Source: Mytilus californianus (lineage: Eukaryota; Mollusca; Bivalvia; Mytilida; Mytilidae). Taken from it: 64,000 nucleotides of DNA. The notes under the pieces are model-generated. The model was not told the DNA's origin and did not search any database. It worked only from the letters and a program-made list of their open reading frames with translations. Position 1 is the first letter of the stretch. Each line of letters begins with the position of its first letter. Below, in pieces: positions 33,001 through 43,841 of this stretch. The stretch spans positions 137,069,635 through 137,133,634 of the forward strand of contig NW_026262668.1 of assembly GCF_021869535.1 (NCBI RefSeq), written 5' to 3'. Made by a program: the position numbers and the translations under genes.

Positions 33001-36000
33001 ATTAGAATCTGACATCCATGAATATACTTCTATGCCAAGTAGGCATGCATTAAGGAGTTAGACTAAAGACTGGTCGGCTCGAAGTCAGAATAATGTGTTC
33101 AGGTAAGGTGACATGTCTACCTGCAGACTGTTCATGAACTTGCACGTTAAAAATCAATCTCAACTTGTAACATTTATATGTTCTTGCCCTGAATATGTAT
33201 TAAATATGCAGCTAGACATTAAATAAACATCCGTCATCATCATCATCTTCATCCATAAATATACAACCAACTAGATAAAGTGGAGTTGTAAAAATAAAGT
33301 AGCTAAAATGGATGAAAATTTACAGTTTTCAAGGACATAACCCTAAAAAATCTTCATAAACTGGAACAACCTTATCACATTTGCAAACTTTGACCTGAGA
33401 TGAATACAGCCAATTAGTGTTATAAAATTGTATGTGCTTCAGTACAATTTTGTTATATATACCATAAAAATTCAGAAATTCTGAGAAAATCTGGCAGATA
33501 ATATAAAAGAGTCATAAAAGGTTGCTGTTTACAAATCTACTCCAGAAAGATGAAGGTATTCATCTGAATGGCAACAATACTCACCTACATAATACAACAT
33601 AACAGTTACTGAGTACTACAGAAAACGCACAGAAATAATCCATTTTCTATAATTAACAAAAATTCATTATTCATTTTATATTACATAAAACTTCACCTCA
33701 TATCATGCAATAATACATAAATTGACCTTACCATGCTCTCTCTGCTTATTTCTTTTAATTTACTTTCTAAATTATGCAAAGTTACACCCAGAATAGCATC
33801 CCATAAAGTGCAGAAAAAGATCAGAAATTAAACAAGCAGCACTAGAAAATCCTCAGCATTGAGACAGCTGTCTATAATATAATAAAGACCAGTGTTCTTA
33901 ACACTATTCATTTGATGTTTCTATAGATGCATATATAAGTAATAGTATGTGGAATTATTTAATTTGATTTTGGAGGCAATTAATATAAAAAGAACCAAAT
34001 TGATTTGGTCAAGAGATAAGTTTGAACTGAAATTATAAAAATATGATAAAGCAAATACCTCTGTAAAATCTGTATCTTTTGTATGAAAAACTGTAGACCA
34101 AAACCAAGCATTAAATGCTACCTGAAAAAGACAAAATAACTGTAGACCAAAACCAAGCATTAAATGCTACCTGAAAAAAGACAAAAACTGTAGACCTAAA
34201 CCAAGCATTAAATGCTACCTAAAAAGACAAAAACTGTAGACCCAAACCAAGCATTAAATGCTACCTAAAAAGACAAAAACTGTAGACCCAAACCAAGCAT
34301 TAAATGCTACCTTTAAAGACAAAAAACTGTAGACTCAAACACCGCATTAATAATACTTGAAAAAGACAAAAACTGTAGACCAAAATCAAGTATTAAATGA
34401 TACCTGAAAAAGACAACAAGAGTGCACACGCTGAAATGTCTCGCCTTCTTTACTAATCATTGATATTATGTTGATAGTCCTAAATATAAAGCTTTATTAC
34501 AACTGCCACATAAACTTAACATTAACCAAGTAAACTAAACATTGACCAATGAACCATGAAAATGAGGTCAAGGTCAGATAAACCATGCTAGGCAGGCATG
34601 TACAGCTAACAAATCTTCCATACAACAAATATAGTTGACCTATTGCTTATAGTTTAAGAAAAACAGACCAAAACACAAAAACTTAACACTGAGCAATGAA
34701 CCTTGAAAATGAGGTCAAGGTCAAATAAAACCTGCGTGACTGACATATAGATCATAAAATATTTCCATACACCAAATATAGTTGAACTATTGCATATATA
34801 GTATTAGAAAAAAAGACCAAAACTCAAAAACTTAACTTTGACCACTGAACCATGAAAATGAGGTCAAGGTCAGATGACACCTGCCAGCTAGACATGTACA
34901 CTTTACAATCATTCCATACACCAAATATAGTAGACCTATTGCATACAGTATAAGAAAAACAGACCAAAACACAAAAACTTAACTATAACCACTGAACCAT
35001 GAAAATGAGGTCAAGGTCAGATGACACCTGCCAGTTGGACATGTACACCTTACAATCATTCCATACACCAAATATAGTAGACCTATTGCATACAGTATAA
35101 GAAAAACAGACCAAAACACAAAAACTTAACTATAACCACTGAACCATGAAAATGAGGTCAAGGTCAGATGACACCTAGCAGTTGGACATGTACACCTTAA
35201 AGTCCTTCCATACACAGAATATACTAAACCTATTGCTTATAGTATCTGAGATATGGACTTGACCACCAAAAACTTAACCTTGTTCACTGATCCATGAAAT
35301 GAGGTCGAGGTCAAGTGAAAACTGTCTGACGGGCATGAGGACCTTGCAAGGTACGCACATACCAAATATAGTTATCCTATTACTTATAATAAGAGAGAAT
35401 TTAACATTACAAAAAATCTTAACTTTTTTTTCAAGTAGTCACTGAACCATGAAAATGAGGTCAAGGACATTGGACATATGACAGACGAAAACTTCATAAC
35501 ATAAGGCATCTATATACAAAGTATGAAGCATCCAGGTCTTCCACCTTGGAAAATATAAAGCTTTTAGAAGTTAGCTAACGCTGCCGCCGCTGCCAGATCA
35601 CTATCCCCATGTCCAGCTTTCTGCGACAAAAGTCGCAGGCTCGACAAAAACCAAGACTACCTGAAAAAGACAAAAAACTGTAGACACACCAAGCACTTAA
35701 ATGTCTGGTTTAAATTGTATTACATTTTGTCATGCCTTTATAGCTTACTATACAGTATTGGTTTTGCTCATTGTTTAAAGCTGTACTGTGACCTATACCT
35801 CTGATATTTGGAAAGTTTTCTCATACTACATCTTCTTCTTTTTTCTCGATAGGACAACAAACCTAACCCATCATAGAAATGTTTTGTAGGGAATAATCAA
35901 AATAAACTTGTGTTAACCTCACACATTTGAAACAGTTCCTTTCTTAGACGAACTGTTACTATGTAACCTCACACATTTGAAACAGTTCCTTTCTTAGACG

Positions 36001-38789
36001 AACTGTTACTATGTAACCTCACACATTTGAAACAGTTACTTTCTTAGACGAACTGTTACTATGTAACCTCGCACATTTGAAACAGTTCCTTTCTTAGACA
36101 AACTGTTACTATGTAACCTCACACATGTGAAAATGTTCCTTTCTTAGACAAACTGTTACTATGTAACCTCACACATGTGAAAATGTTCCTTCCTTAGACG
36201 AACTGTTACTATGTAACATCACAAGTCAAAACTGTAAAACATTTTCACTTGGAGCTGGTCTTAGTCTTTGAGATCATGCAATAAAATTTATCAAAGAATA
36301 TTTTAGAATATTTAAGAAATAATTCATGACAGCCATGGTACATAAGAGATATTAACACTGGTTACATTGTCTATAGATGTCAAATTGACCTGGTTAATTT
36401 CTTTTTTTTATTTAATTATGAGATGTTTTCCATCTTGCAGAGTAAGACCATTACACTGTACACACCTATAACTAGAACTTTTGTGGATTGACCATAATAT
36501 ATTTATTTTACTTACTAAGGCATAGAGATGCCAGATATAATATAAAGGAACTTTGGGAGATACTTGTTTTCTGTAGGACAGGATACGCAGGTGGGCTAGT
36601 CCATTAAGTACAGAGAACAACACTGACGCTGGCTCCTGTATCCCAAACAGTCGTACAAATGGCCACTGAAAAAGAAATCAAATAAAAACTAAAGCAATTC
36701 ATGCATTAATTTTTATGTATAGATATACCAGACAATATAAGGAACAGAGCATGCACAATTGTGCAGGTATACCGTATGGTGTAAAAGATACAATTACTCA
36801 CAATGTAAAAAGAAATGTTTAGGGTTTTATATCCATGATGTTTCCTTTTCCCTTTACTGTAATCATGATATACGGTACTGATCTACTGTGGATTCATTTA
36901 TTTCTGTAGATTTAAGATAAGATGTATTATCATGGATATTTGATTTCATGGTTTTGCCAAAAGTCTGTTTACTTTCCAATAGAAAACTTGTACTTTAGCA
37001 TGTTTAGTGAACATTTAAATTTGTTGTAGAAGGTCCAGTAACAACAACACTTTAAGGAATGCTCCAGTAATTTATTGAGATCGACATGTTTCGGTGGCTA
37101 GGCTACCGTCATCAGGATAGAAAACAATACATAAAATCATGCTGAGGTACAAAATCGGGTTGAGAAAATTAAAACGTCACAATGTTGCTATGGTGATATG
37201 TTTTTATCTAACAACCCTGCATACCCGAGGTATCCACTTTATGGAATCTACTGACAGAAGATTTACCAGGTGTTGGTTCACTTGTGTTTAAATTCAAATT
37301 TGTTGTTAACCTTTACCTTCAAAATCCACAAAAATTGGTATCTAACAAATAATAATGAATACACAGTACTCAAACATCTGCTTTATACACCTATATGTCA
37401 ATGTATGCATTTTCTTTTCCAGAATTGACTTAAGCATATGATTTAATGTGTACATTAACAATCGTCAGAAAATAATGATATCAAACATTTTATTTGAAAC
37501 TGTAATACACAATATCCATCCTTCTGCATAAATAAATATACCTCTATACTCAAAGAACTGTCATTCACTGAATTTCACTCGGCATATTTTTCTTAAACCA
37601 TTCGGATACTAACTTTGCTAATGATTTGTTATACATCCAATCATCATAATCACCGAGACAATTACATGTAGATGTGCAATAATCACCCAGGCATCTACAT
37701 GCAATAATGACCTAGACATCTACATGCAATAATCACCGAGGCATCTACATGTCAACGTGCAATAATCACCCAGGCATCTACATGCAATAATGACCTAGAC
37801 ATCTACATGCAATAATGACCTAGACATCTACATGCAATAATCACCACAGCATCTACATGTCAACATGCAATAATCACCACAAAATCTACATGTCAACATG
37901 CAATAATCACCCAGACATCTACATTTAAACATGCAATAATCACCCAGACATCTACATGTCTACATACAGTAACCACCAAGACATCTACATGTCTACATAC
38001 AATAATCACAATGACATCTACATGTCCAAATGCAACAATCACCAAGACATCTACACATCTCCATTCAATAATCACCAAAACATCTACATTTCAAAATACA
38101 ATAATCACCACAACATCTACACATCCACATACAGCAATGCAATCATGAAGACATCTACATATCTCCATGCAATAGTCATCCAGACATCTACACATCTACA
38201 TACAATAATCACCAGGACATCTACTTGCTACAATCACCAACACATCTACATTTTAACATATAATAATCACCCATACATCTACATGTCTACATGCTATAAT
38301 CACCAAGACATCTACAAGTTTAAATGCAATAATCACAGAACTTCTATACATTGGGTCAATTCTTTTGAAGTCTTTCAGATACTGACTTTCCCTTAAAAAA
38401 GTGGAACATTCAGTCCATCCTTTTGAACTGATTCAGATACTTACTTTCCCATGGAACTGTGGAACACTCAGCCCATCCTTGTGAAAGGCATCTACAGTTT
38501 TCCACATACACTGGTATCTACATTCATCTTTACATGACCACTGTAACACTGTAAGATACCATGGCTGAGCAGACAAGAACTTTGATTGGCTGGTACAGTT
38601 TTTATTGCCACAGTTACTAACACATTTCATGAATATGTATGATCTGTCACCATATGAACCTGCAGTTACCTTGACACACAAAAGAATTAGAAAACACAGC
38701 AAAAGTTGTGATGCACTAATGTAACTTATTGATGAAAAGATTTTGTGTGTTAGTCTTTGAATTCCCATGATGCTTTTATCTGTAATCAT
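26958..38789 (-). CDS. PGAP3, GPI-anchor-specific phospholipase A2 (seven-exon gene)
   Basis: PGAP3 (yeast Per1) acts on GPI-anchored proteins in the early secretory pathway and Golgi, removing the unsaturated sn-2 acyl chain before remodelling with a saturated one. Exons, in transcript order: 38445-38789, 36516-36665, 34059-34121, 33585-33646, 31461-31597, 30089-30293, 26958-27027. They total 1032 nt, or 343 residues plus stop, against about 320 in human. All introns are GT..AG and all phases agree. Residues 29-38 form a signal-peptide core; a Cys-rich lumenal region follows, then about seven membrane segments. Family motifs are PQFHGKWPF, NAWFWSTVFHT.D, MDYFCA, HFDYGYN and LLELLDFPP..W..DAH. 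An in-frame TAA directly precedes ATG 38789; a second Met is residue 8. Introns are full of repeats and mobile elements. Confidence 0.95.
27875..29385 (+). mobile_element. TATACGACTGCAAA-family element with 160-bp tandem core, copy 1 (PGAP3 intron 6)
   Basis: The left end is TTTTTATACGACTGCAAACA then GCGGTCGTATATTGGTATGA. The right end is GTTCAGGGTTCGACCTCTGC, then a GGTTGTATCAAGCTGCGCC-like string, then AGCGGAGCATTTTATT. The core has about five units around 160 bp apart, marked by AATAACTTGTGT, CAAGGTTCCATATCACAAAG and GGAATTAGGGGCC. A longer copy is at 58165-59795. It lies inside the largest PGAP3 intron, opposite to the gene. No real ORF; the 60-85-codon frames are unit artefacts. Confidence 0.8.
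30089..30293 (-). CDS. PGAP3 coding exon 6 (205 bp)
   Basis: Residues 253-321: ALNFTGWMLYAYREGIKKR then LLELLDFPPLLWIFDAHSMW, then HAGTIPVCYLWY. It carries the conserved Asp/His residues of the last membrane segments (proposed metal-dependent hydrolase superfamily). The donor is GTATGT. Confidence 0.94.
30360..30455 (+). repeat. 95-bp segment duplicated at 32190-32285
   Basis: ATTTTCTAAGACAGAAACTG + GTGGATATCAAAG(A/G)GCTCC + ACTTCAGCAATGC occurs in PGAP3 intron 5 here and, inserted in the dispersed repeat, at 32190-32285 in intron 4. It is a second-level insertion or a local duplication within one gene. Confidence 0.75.
31461..31597 (-). CDS. PGAP3 coding exon 5 (137 bp)
   Basis: Residues 207-253: contains RRPLIFAALVIALYTYHIYY and VHFDYGYNMQVNIVFG, a membrane segment with the conserved FDYGYN motif. 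The acceptor is ATATTTCAG and the donor GTAAGT. Confidence 0.94.
31928..32405 (+). mobile_element. GATGTGGTATGA-family dispersed repeat (PGAP3 intron 4)
   Basis: Landmarks in order: TTACTGTTGTACC, AGGGAGGGTTGGCGCC, AACATGTTTAACCCAGCCAC, GTGCCTGTCCCAAGT, AGGCCATTTAG, GCTCATTGTTGAAGGCC, GGAGAGTTGTCTCATTGGCA, then ATCATACCACATCTTCTT. The same order occurs at 60696-61000 (plus), inverted at 57055-57660, and split at 52435-53100. A segment of about 95 bp (32190-32285) interrupts it. I associate this family with Mytilus (inference). Class unknown. Confidence 0.75.
33035..33255 (+). mobile_element. SINE 3' part with (CAT)n tail (PGAP3 intron 4)
   Basis: The segment contains GGCATGCATTAAGG, AAAGACTGGTCGGCTCGAAG, TAATGTGTTCAGGTAAGGTG and ends CATTAAATAAACATCCGTCA followed by TCATCATCATC. 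A related fragment is at 52256-52435. The simple-repeat tail and dispersed nature suggest a SINE. Confidence 0.55.
33585..33646 (-). CDS. PGAP3 coding exon 4 (62 bp)
   Basis: Residues 187-207: KMDYFCAFSVVLSNCYVVLC then the first two bases of an Arg codon. The acceptor is TTAATTATAG and the donor GTGAGT. MDYFCA matches the animal family. Confidence 0.93.
34059..34121 (-). CDS. PGAP3 coding exon 3 (63 bp)
   Basis: Residues 166-186: VAFNAWFWSTVFHTKDTDFT then E, the most conserved block of the family including the VFHT histidine. The acceptor is TTGTCTTTTTCAG and the donor GTATTT; phase 0. The acceptor and first half of this exon are copied many times just upstream in intron 2 (34139-34415). Confidence 0.95.
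34090..34415 (-). repeat. minisatellite derived from PGAP3 exon 3 (45-50-bp unit, about 7 copies)
   Basis: Units start near 34090 (the authentic exon), 34139, 34187, 34233, 34279, 34326 and 34372. On the coding strand each is TTTTTGTCTTTTTCAG + GTAGCATTTAATGCTTGGTT + TTGGTCTACAGT, i.e. the splice acceptor plus codons for VAFNAWFWST. Some copies have lost the AG (TAGGTAGC). Two decayed copies lie at about 35640-35705, beyond an inserted element. The array arose from, and lies directly upstream of, a functional exon. Confidence 0.9.
34412..35650 (+). mobile_element. tandem-core element inserted in the exon-3 minisatellite
   Basis: The left end is AACAAGAGTGCACACGCTGA + AATGTCTCGCCTTC. The right end holds the hairpin CTGCGACAAAAGTCGCAG then GCTCGACAAAAA. 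Between them are seven units marked by GAAAATGAGGTCAAGGTCAG at about 147-bp spacing (34565 to 35457), each with ACCAAATATAGT and CAAAAACTTAAC. No ORF. The right end matches the start motif of the elements at 3725 and 51481, while the left end matches the head of the element at 11344. It separates units of the exon-derived array, so it is younger than that array. Confidence 0.8.
35915..36230. repeat. 50-bp minisatellite, about 6 units (PGAP3 intron 2)
   Basis: The unit is AACTGTTACTATGTAACCTC + ACACATTTGAAACAGTTCCT + TTCTTAGACG. The unit contains a short dyad (AACAGTT .. AACTGTT). Nearly identical copies imply recent expansion. Confidence 0.9.
36516..36665 (-). CDS. PGAP3 coding exon 2
   Basis: Residues 116-165: begins WPFVRLFGIQEPASVLFSVL after a TTTCTTTTTCAG acceptor and includes NGLAHLRIL, the first membrane segment. 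It ends at a GTAAGT donor, phase 0. Confidence 0.93.
37077..37124 (-). ncRNA. hammerhead-like motif, variant (PGAP3 intron 1)
   Basis: On the minus strand: CTGATGA (37115-37109), then CGGT..ACCG, then AAAC at 37091-37088 and ATGTC ending at 37083. Helix III is only AC/GT, part of the palindrome ACATGT, which could pair between two molecules. Helix I offers three pairs (ATC/GAT). The weak point is helix II: using CGGT/ACCG consumes the G that should begin GAAA; otherwise one C bulges. It resembles the CATGTTTCGG..CATCAG ends that I associate with Penelope-like elements. Tentative. Confidence 0.35.
37640..38345. repeat. 36-bp minisatellite (PGAP3 intron 1)
   Basis: The array is built from CATCTACATG, CAATAATCACC and short variants; its basic period is about 36 bp, with shorter 22-bp units at the left. 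Being a multiple of three, it leaves 146 plus-strand codons open with a 12-residue NNHQDIYMSTY-type repeat. That frame is antisense to PGAP3 inside its first intron and is not called a gene. Confidence 0.9.
38445..38789 (-). CDS. PGAP3 coding exon 1
   Basis: Residues 1-115: signal sequence, then the Cys-rich lumenal domain (CVSNCGNKNC, WSCKDECRYQCMW) ending VPQFHGK. The donor is GTAAGT and the phase is 0. The Cys spacing matches animal PGAP3. Confidence 0.95.
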
Positions 38790-38855
38790 TTAGACAGAAT
38801 GTGTTGTTCTTTCTTTCATTTCTTGTTCCATTGGTAAATTTAATCTTCCCAAATC

Positions 38856-39259
38856 TGTAAAATAAGTTTAAATATTGAATCTTACTGATATTGTAACCAT
38901 GGTAACCAGTTGAATATCTTTCAAAACAGGCTATTGATTACTAAAACAAAACAATTATTTGTCATTCATCTATTATTATCAAGTAAGAGCACAGCATCAA
39001 AGCATAAATTACCTTTCAAAACAATTTTACTTTTCATGCTTTTGGTGAACTTGTGCAGCTGTATAAATGATATATCAACATGCACGGAATATGTTTTTGT
39101 TAGAGATGATATAACGTTTATTTTCAATACTGAATAGAAAAATTAACTACAGCAGTCTCCAAACTGGTCTAAAATAGAGGACACCTGCCTAAAAACATTG
39201 AAGCTGTAGCCTTCTGTTCTTTCACTCTAATAAAATTGTTCCTCTTCCAAGTGCTATAA
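38856..39259. other. PGAP3 upstream region
   Basis: The sequence 5' of the PGAP3 start. No TATA or initiator that I would commit to. A 75-codon plus-strand frame at 38910-39137 has no domain. Confidence 0.4.
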
Positions 39260-39625
39260 AATAAGTATCCGAATTACAATGTCAGTCATAAATTAATATC
39301 ATAACTACAATGTCAGTCAAATAAGTATCATAACTACAATGTCAGTCAAATAAGTATCATAACTACAATGTCAGTCAAATAAGTATCATAACTACAATGT
39401 CAGTCAAATAAGTATCATAACTACAATGTCAGTCAAATAAGTATCATATATAACTACAATGTCAGTCAAATAAATATCATAATTACAATGTCAGTCAAAT
39501 AAGTATAAATATCATAACTACAATGTCAGTCAAATAAGTATCATAACTACAATGTCAGTCAAATAAATATCATAACTACAATGTCAGTCAAATAAATATC
39601 ATAATTACAATGTCAAGCAAATCAA
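39260..39625. repeat. 29-bp minisatellite upstream of PGAP3
   Basis: About 12 units of ATAACTACAATGTCAGTCAA + ATAAGTATC with few changes, 470-830 bp upstream of the PGAP3 start codon. One unit carries an extra ATATA. Confidence 0.9.
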
Positions 39626-39892
39626 TATCAGAATTACATTCAATTTAATGGCTTCCTGCATTTCTTTGACAATGAGCCATACCATCAAAGAAGTATGATA
39701 CAAAACATGCCAAAAGTTTGATTATATGCAATAGTTACACCTTATATAATTATCTTGATTTTGATTGGTTAAAATCTAATACATAATTCATTTATTTTCT
39801 TTAATGAGACGACAAACTTTGTTCCTAGTTCGCCATTGCTAGGGTATATGCACAAGAATCAACTTTTTTTTACTGTCTCTGCTGTGGTGTTT

Positions 39893-40081
39893 TCCAGGGG
39901 TGGTTCCAGGATTTTAGGTTAGGGGGGCACAAACTTAAATTTTTGCCGAGCGGAGAGAGGCGAAAATATTTTGAGGTAATATTATCAAAATATTCTTTAT
40001 TAAGCTTAGGACAACCCATGCTTTGCAAATTTTAGGGGGGGCACACAAATGCCACGCCCCCGCCTGAATCTGCCCCTGTTT
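39893..40081. mobile_element. G-rich dispersed repeat fragment
   Basis: GGGGTGGTTCCAGGATTTTA then TTAGGGGGGCAC at the left and GCCACGCCCCCGCCTGAATC then TGCCCCTG at the right resemble the element nested at 43874-44038 (ends GGCGGATCC). This is a diverged relative with decayed ends. Confidence 0.45.
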
Positions 40082-40762
40082 TCCAAAATGTATATATACT
40101 TTTTTACCCATCAAGGAGACCCTTGATCATGTGTGCACTTTATCAAATGCGGCTGTATTTGCTAACGTCTAGAGGCGAAGAATAATGTATTAAATTTGGA
40201 AAATTTAACTGAACAATCTCCATTGATTTTCAGTGTTATTTATTCAATATATTATATTCAGGAGAGGTATCTGCAAATATAATAGCATTGAAAAGAAATT
40301 TCATTGGCCTGGCCACTCATAAAATTTAACCTTCTCTCAACTGATATTAACAATTTTTTGCAAATACCCTTCAGCATCATGAATGCTATATCTACTTAAT
40401 AAGTTGAAAATACAAACATGACAATTAAGTCTATTTATTTTCCATTTGAACCCTGAAAACAGAATTTTAAAAAGAGTAAGCTTTGCAAATCAGAAACAGA
40501 TGATTATGGAAATTTTATCCGACAATGACTGAAGAACTGACTCACAATATACATGAACATGTACATGTACATACAATATTTACAGAATCTAGTGTGAAAC
40601 AAACTGTGCATATAATTAGGTGTTTTATATAAAAACTGTACTTTTATTTGGAAAATATATATATTATCCACATTGATAACAAAACTTTAATTATCAGGTG
40701 AATTAGAAATACAGGTAAAGAAGTTTAATCAGTAACTTGTCATTTGTTAAATACATGTCTTA

Positions 40763-41212
40763 GGTCCGAGTACACAGTTATTTCGTAGTGCATTTCTTTT
40801 AGACAATAAATGAAAATTAAAAAAATCCCACCTGCGCTTTCTCAATAATATTTTCACAGTGTGTTGTACTACTTTTGGGACAAATTATATCAAAATTATA
40901 GAAAACTTCATCGGCTCTAACTCAAAATATGGACAATTTTATGTTAAGGGGGTCTTGAAATCTTTTGACAGCTTCCGAAGTGCTAATTTTTAACCTTTTT
41001 CAGCTGGACCAAATCACTACTTTACTTTAAAATTCATGACCCAAGTTTTTTTACAGTGTAATTTCATCCCCCTTCTTGCTATTTGAGGCATAAAACAAGG
41101 AGAAATAAATTTGGAAGGGGTATAAAAAAACTGGCAAGTAACACACTGTCCACACTAGGGACTATACTTGTGGACAACGAAAATCAAAGGACGATAACTG
41201 TGTACTCGGACC
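40763..41212. mobile_element. 450-bp MITE with 19-bp perfect TIRs
   Basis: The left terminus is GGTCCGAGTACACAGTTAT (40763-40781) and the right terminus its exact complement ATAACTGTGTACTCGGACC (41194-41212). There is no ORF inside. Flanks TTA / ATT give no clear target duplication, so the superfamily is not assigned. Confidence 0.85.
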
Positions 41213-42949
41213 ATTTGATATAAGAATTGGGACAGATAATAATAGATGTAAGATAAATTAATGTATAAATACATGTTATTTACATTTTGATTCAACAGAG
41301 GTGTGTTGTTAAAGTGTCTTTATTTGTGTAGATAAAAAATATTGTATGTTGTATAAAATACCTTTGGTTAGTCAACTGTTAGATAAAAAAAACATAATAA
41401 TAAAAGCAGATTAACCAACCCAAGGTATTTGTATAGTAAATCCTTGAAACACCTAATGTTTTCCCAAGGCAGGAACCTCATAAGTGGTCATAGCTTAGTG
41501 TGGTTTTCTTCTTCTCTTTTTAATGAATCAGAATTTGTGTGGATGGCTGTGGATTAATTTATATACTACATTTTTAGACATGGGAGTTAAGAGCTACACA
41601 TATCAGCATATCTCCTACTTACTTTTTTGTAAAGACACTCATCAATCTCGTTATAGACTAAAGCCTACAGTATGTTGACCTCTACTCTAAATGTAATTTT
41701 AATTTTAGTGTTATTGGGTTGCAAATACAAAACATAATTTAAATACATGCATATATTTAAGCTCTATTGATCGAACCCTTTAGCAACCAACAGGTACTAT
41801 AGTATATTGGTTTATATCTTTACCTTACTTGTTCGTTGGTTTTATTTATATTGAAATACCCGGCAACTTACAGTGGAACGTGTCAACTGTCATATTGAAA
41901 AAAATCCAATCATTTTCTTGTTTAAGTAACTTGCCGGCTTTTTGACTTTCCTCTCTTTTTTCCTTGAGTTATCTCAGCATACAAATAGCGACTGGTTGGT
42001 TTTTGATCGTTATTTCTCCTTTGCTCATCGTTAAAACACGGGCTTCAATCGTCAGTTTAAAGGGACATAAAAGTATACATTGCTGAGGCACAACGAGGTT
42101 TATTATGAAACGAGATACCAAGCTGAATTATATGATTTTTTTCTAATTAATGAAGTCTTTTTTTTTGTAAAGTCAAGTAGTATTATTTATTTGCATGCTG
42201 CATGCCTTGTTTTATTTGTTATTGCATATGTTTTTAGATTCGGTGAAAAGCTCATTAGAGCTCATGTTTGTATGTTTGTCAATATGCCGAATCAAAATAA
42301 AGTTTTACTTACTTAACCGAAAGATATTAGTTTGACCGAATACCTGATAGATTAACAGTACATTTTGCTTAGGAAATTGTGCTTAAGGATGTACTTAGCT
42401 CAGGTTTAGGAATTTGTGACATATTCTCCATTTCCATTCTCAATTTTACTATATATTGTGGGACCCTCCATTTTTTAACAGTAATGTTGGGACCCCTAAA
42501 GTAAAGGAAGGCCGATGTTCGGACTCCTTGGTTTTTTTACTACGATACTGTGTAAAATATTTTGCCCCAAAACACCCATTTTTCTTTTCATATAAGACTT
42601 AAATAGCTCATAAAAGGTCATTTACCAAAATTTAAGCAGATTAGATTTCATTTCTTTCGATTTGAGACCAAAATAATAACAATGCAAAAAAAAAAGGTAA
42701 AGTCCGAGTCAGCCTTTTCCCGCCATTTAAAAAAAAATCAAATATCTCGAAAAGGAGCTCCATAACCTATCAATATTTAGCTTATTTTGTTCCTAAACTA
42801 ATGCTCTTCTGATCTATGATATCAATTTTAAATTCTAGATTTTCACCTAAATACATCCTTAAATTAATGGTCCAGAAGCCACCAAATCTAAATATTGATC
42901 AAGCTAATAAATGTTAATAGTGGACCTAGATTACTATAGCACATGTATT
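41213..42949. other. unassigned intergenic sequence
   Basis: No gene seen. A short relic of the 21428-type retroelement tail (TGTGACATATTCTCCATTTC) lies at about 42416-42455. Confidence 0.45.
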
Positions 42950-43485
42950 ACAGTAATCTCAGGTATAGACAACAAAATCATTCAAACTGTGAATAAGCAA
43001 AAGGTATTGGGAATTACAACTGATCACCGCCGGCCTTACTTGGAAAGAGCAAATTAATCGATTTCTAAAAACCATTAGCTCAAGGTTATTTATTTTTAGA
43101 CAAAATCAAGAAATACTTAGACTACAAAAGTAAATTTTAGTTATAATTCTTATATTCTACCAACGATTAAATAAAACTAAAAAAGGATCAGTAAGAATAA
43201 TGTTAGATGCCCTTTCTTTACACCATCGAGAGAACTTTTTGACAGATTAAATTTGATAAGTTTCCGAAACTGAATTTCACATGACAAACGATTATAGAAT
43301 ATAAAATTTTACACAATAAATTTATGAAAGATTTTTTTTTCTCAAAAACTGAACAATTTGGTTGTTGTACGGACTGGGAACAGTAGATATGTTCATGGTA
43401 CGAACAAGCACGAATATAATGAAAAAATCTTTTGTTCACAATTCTGCAATTCTATGGAACAGCTTATCAAAGAAGATAAACACAT
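42950..43485 (+). pseudogene. LINE reverse transcriptase C-terminal relic
   Basis: Pieces in several frames match, in order, the end of a LINE reverse transcriptase. They are a KVLGITTDHR-like segment near 43000, then LTWKEQINRFLKTISSRLFI, then VRIMLDALSLHHRE near 43190, then MFMVRTSTNIMKKSFVHNSA followed by ILWNSLS near 43390-43480. The LGI..D..LTW, R.ILDA and SF..NSA.LWN.LP signatures are typical of jockey/I/L2-like LINEs. Multiple frameshifts and stops make it inactive. Confidence 0.75.
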
Positions 43486-43841
43486 CTTCATCTTTATGTT
43501 TTTTTTCTTCAAATATCTCCGTCAAGCCATGTGGACATTAATTACCATGAACACTATGCTTGATAATCTTCGGTTTATTTGTCCTTTGAAAATTAGCCAT
43601 TTAGACCTTGGGCATGACATCTATCTATTTGTAGTAAACAACCTGAACATTGGTACTTGGATATTTATAAATATGTGTTAGTATATTTAAGCCCAGGTTA
43701 GATATATATAAGCTAAACAGATTCAGTATACATGGTTTATATATAGGACTAAAGTGCATCAGAAAAAAAAGAACGGACAAGAAAATTAGACAGAACTAAT
43801 CTGCTGCCTTTAATTTACGCACATTAAACCATTTTTAATTG

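Noticed and set aside
37956..38396. 146-codon plus-strand ORF of repeating YNNH..IYMS
   Set aside because: It is a minisatellite with a 36-bp unit (multiple of three) inside PGAP3 intron 1, antisense to the gene. Variation looks like array drift, not codon constraint.
43358..43681. 107-codon plus-strand ORF
   Set aside because: The recognisable LINE signature (SFVHNSAILWNSL) is in another frame; this ORF is an out-of-frame shadow of the relic.
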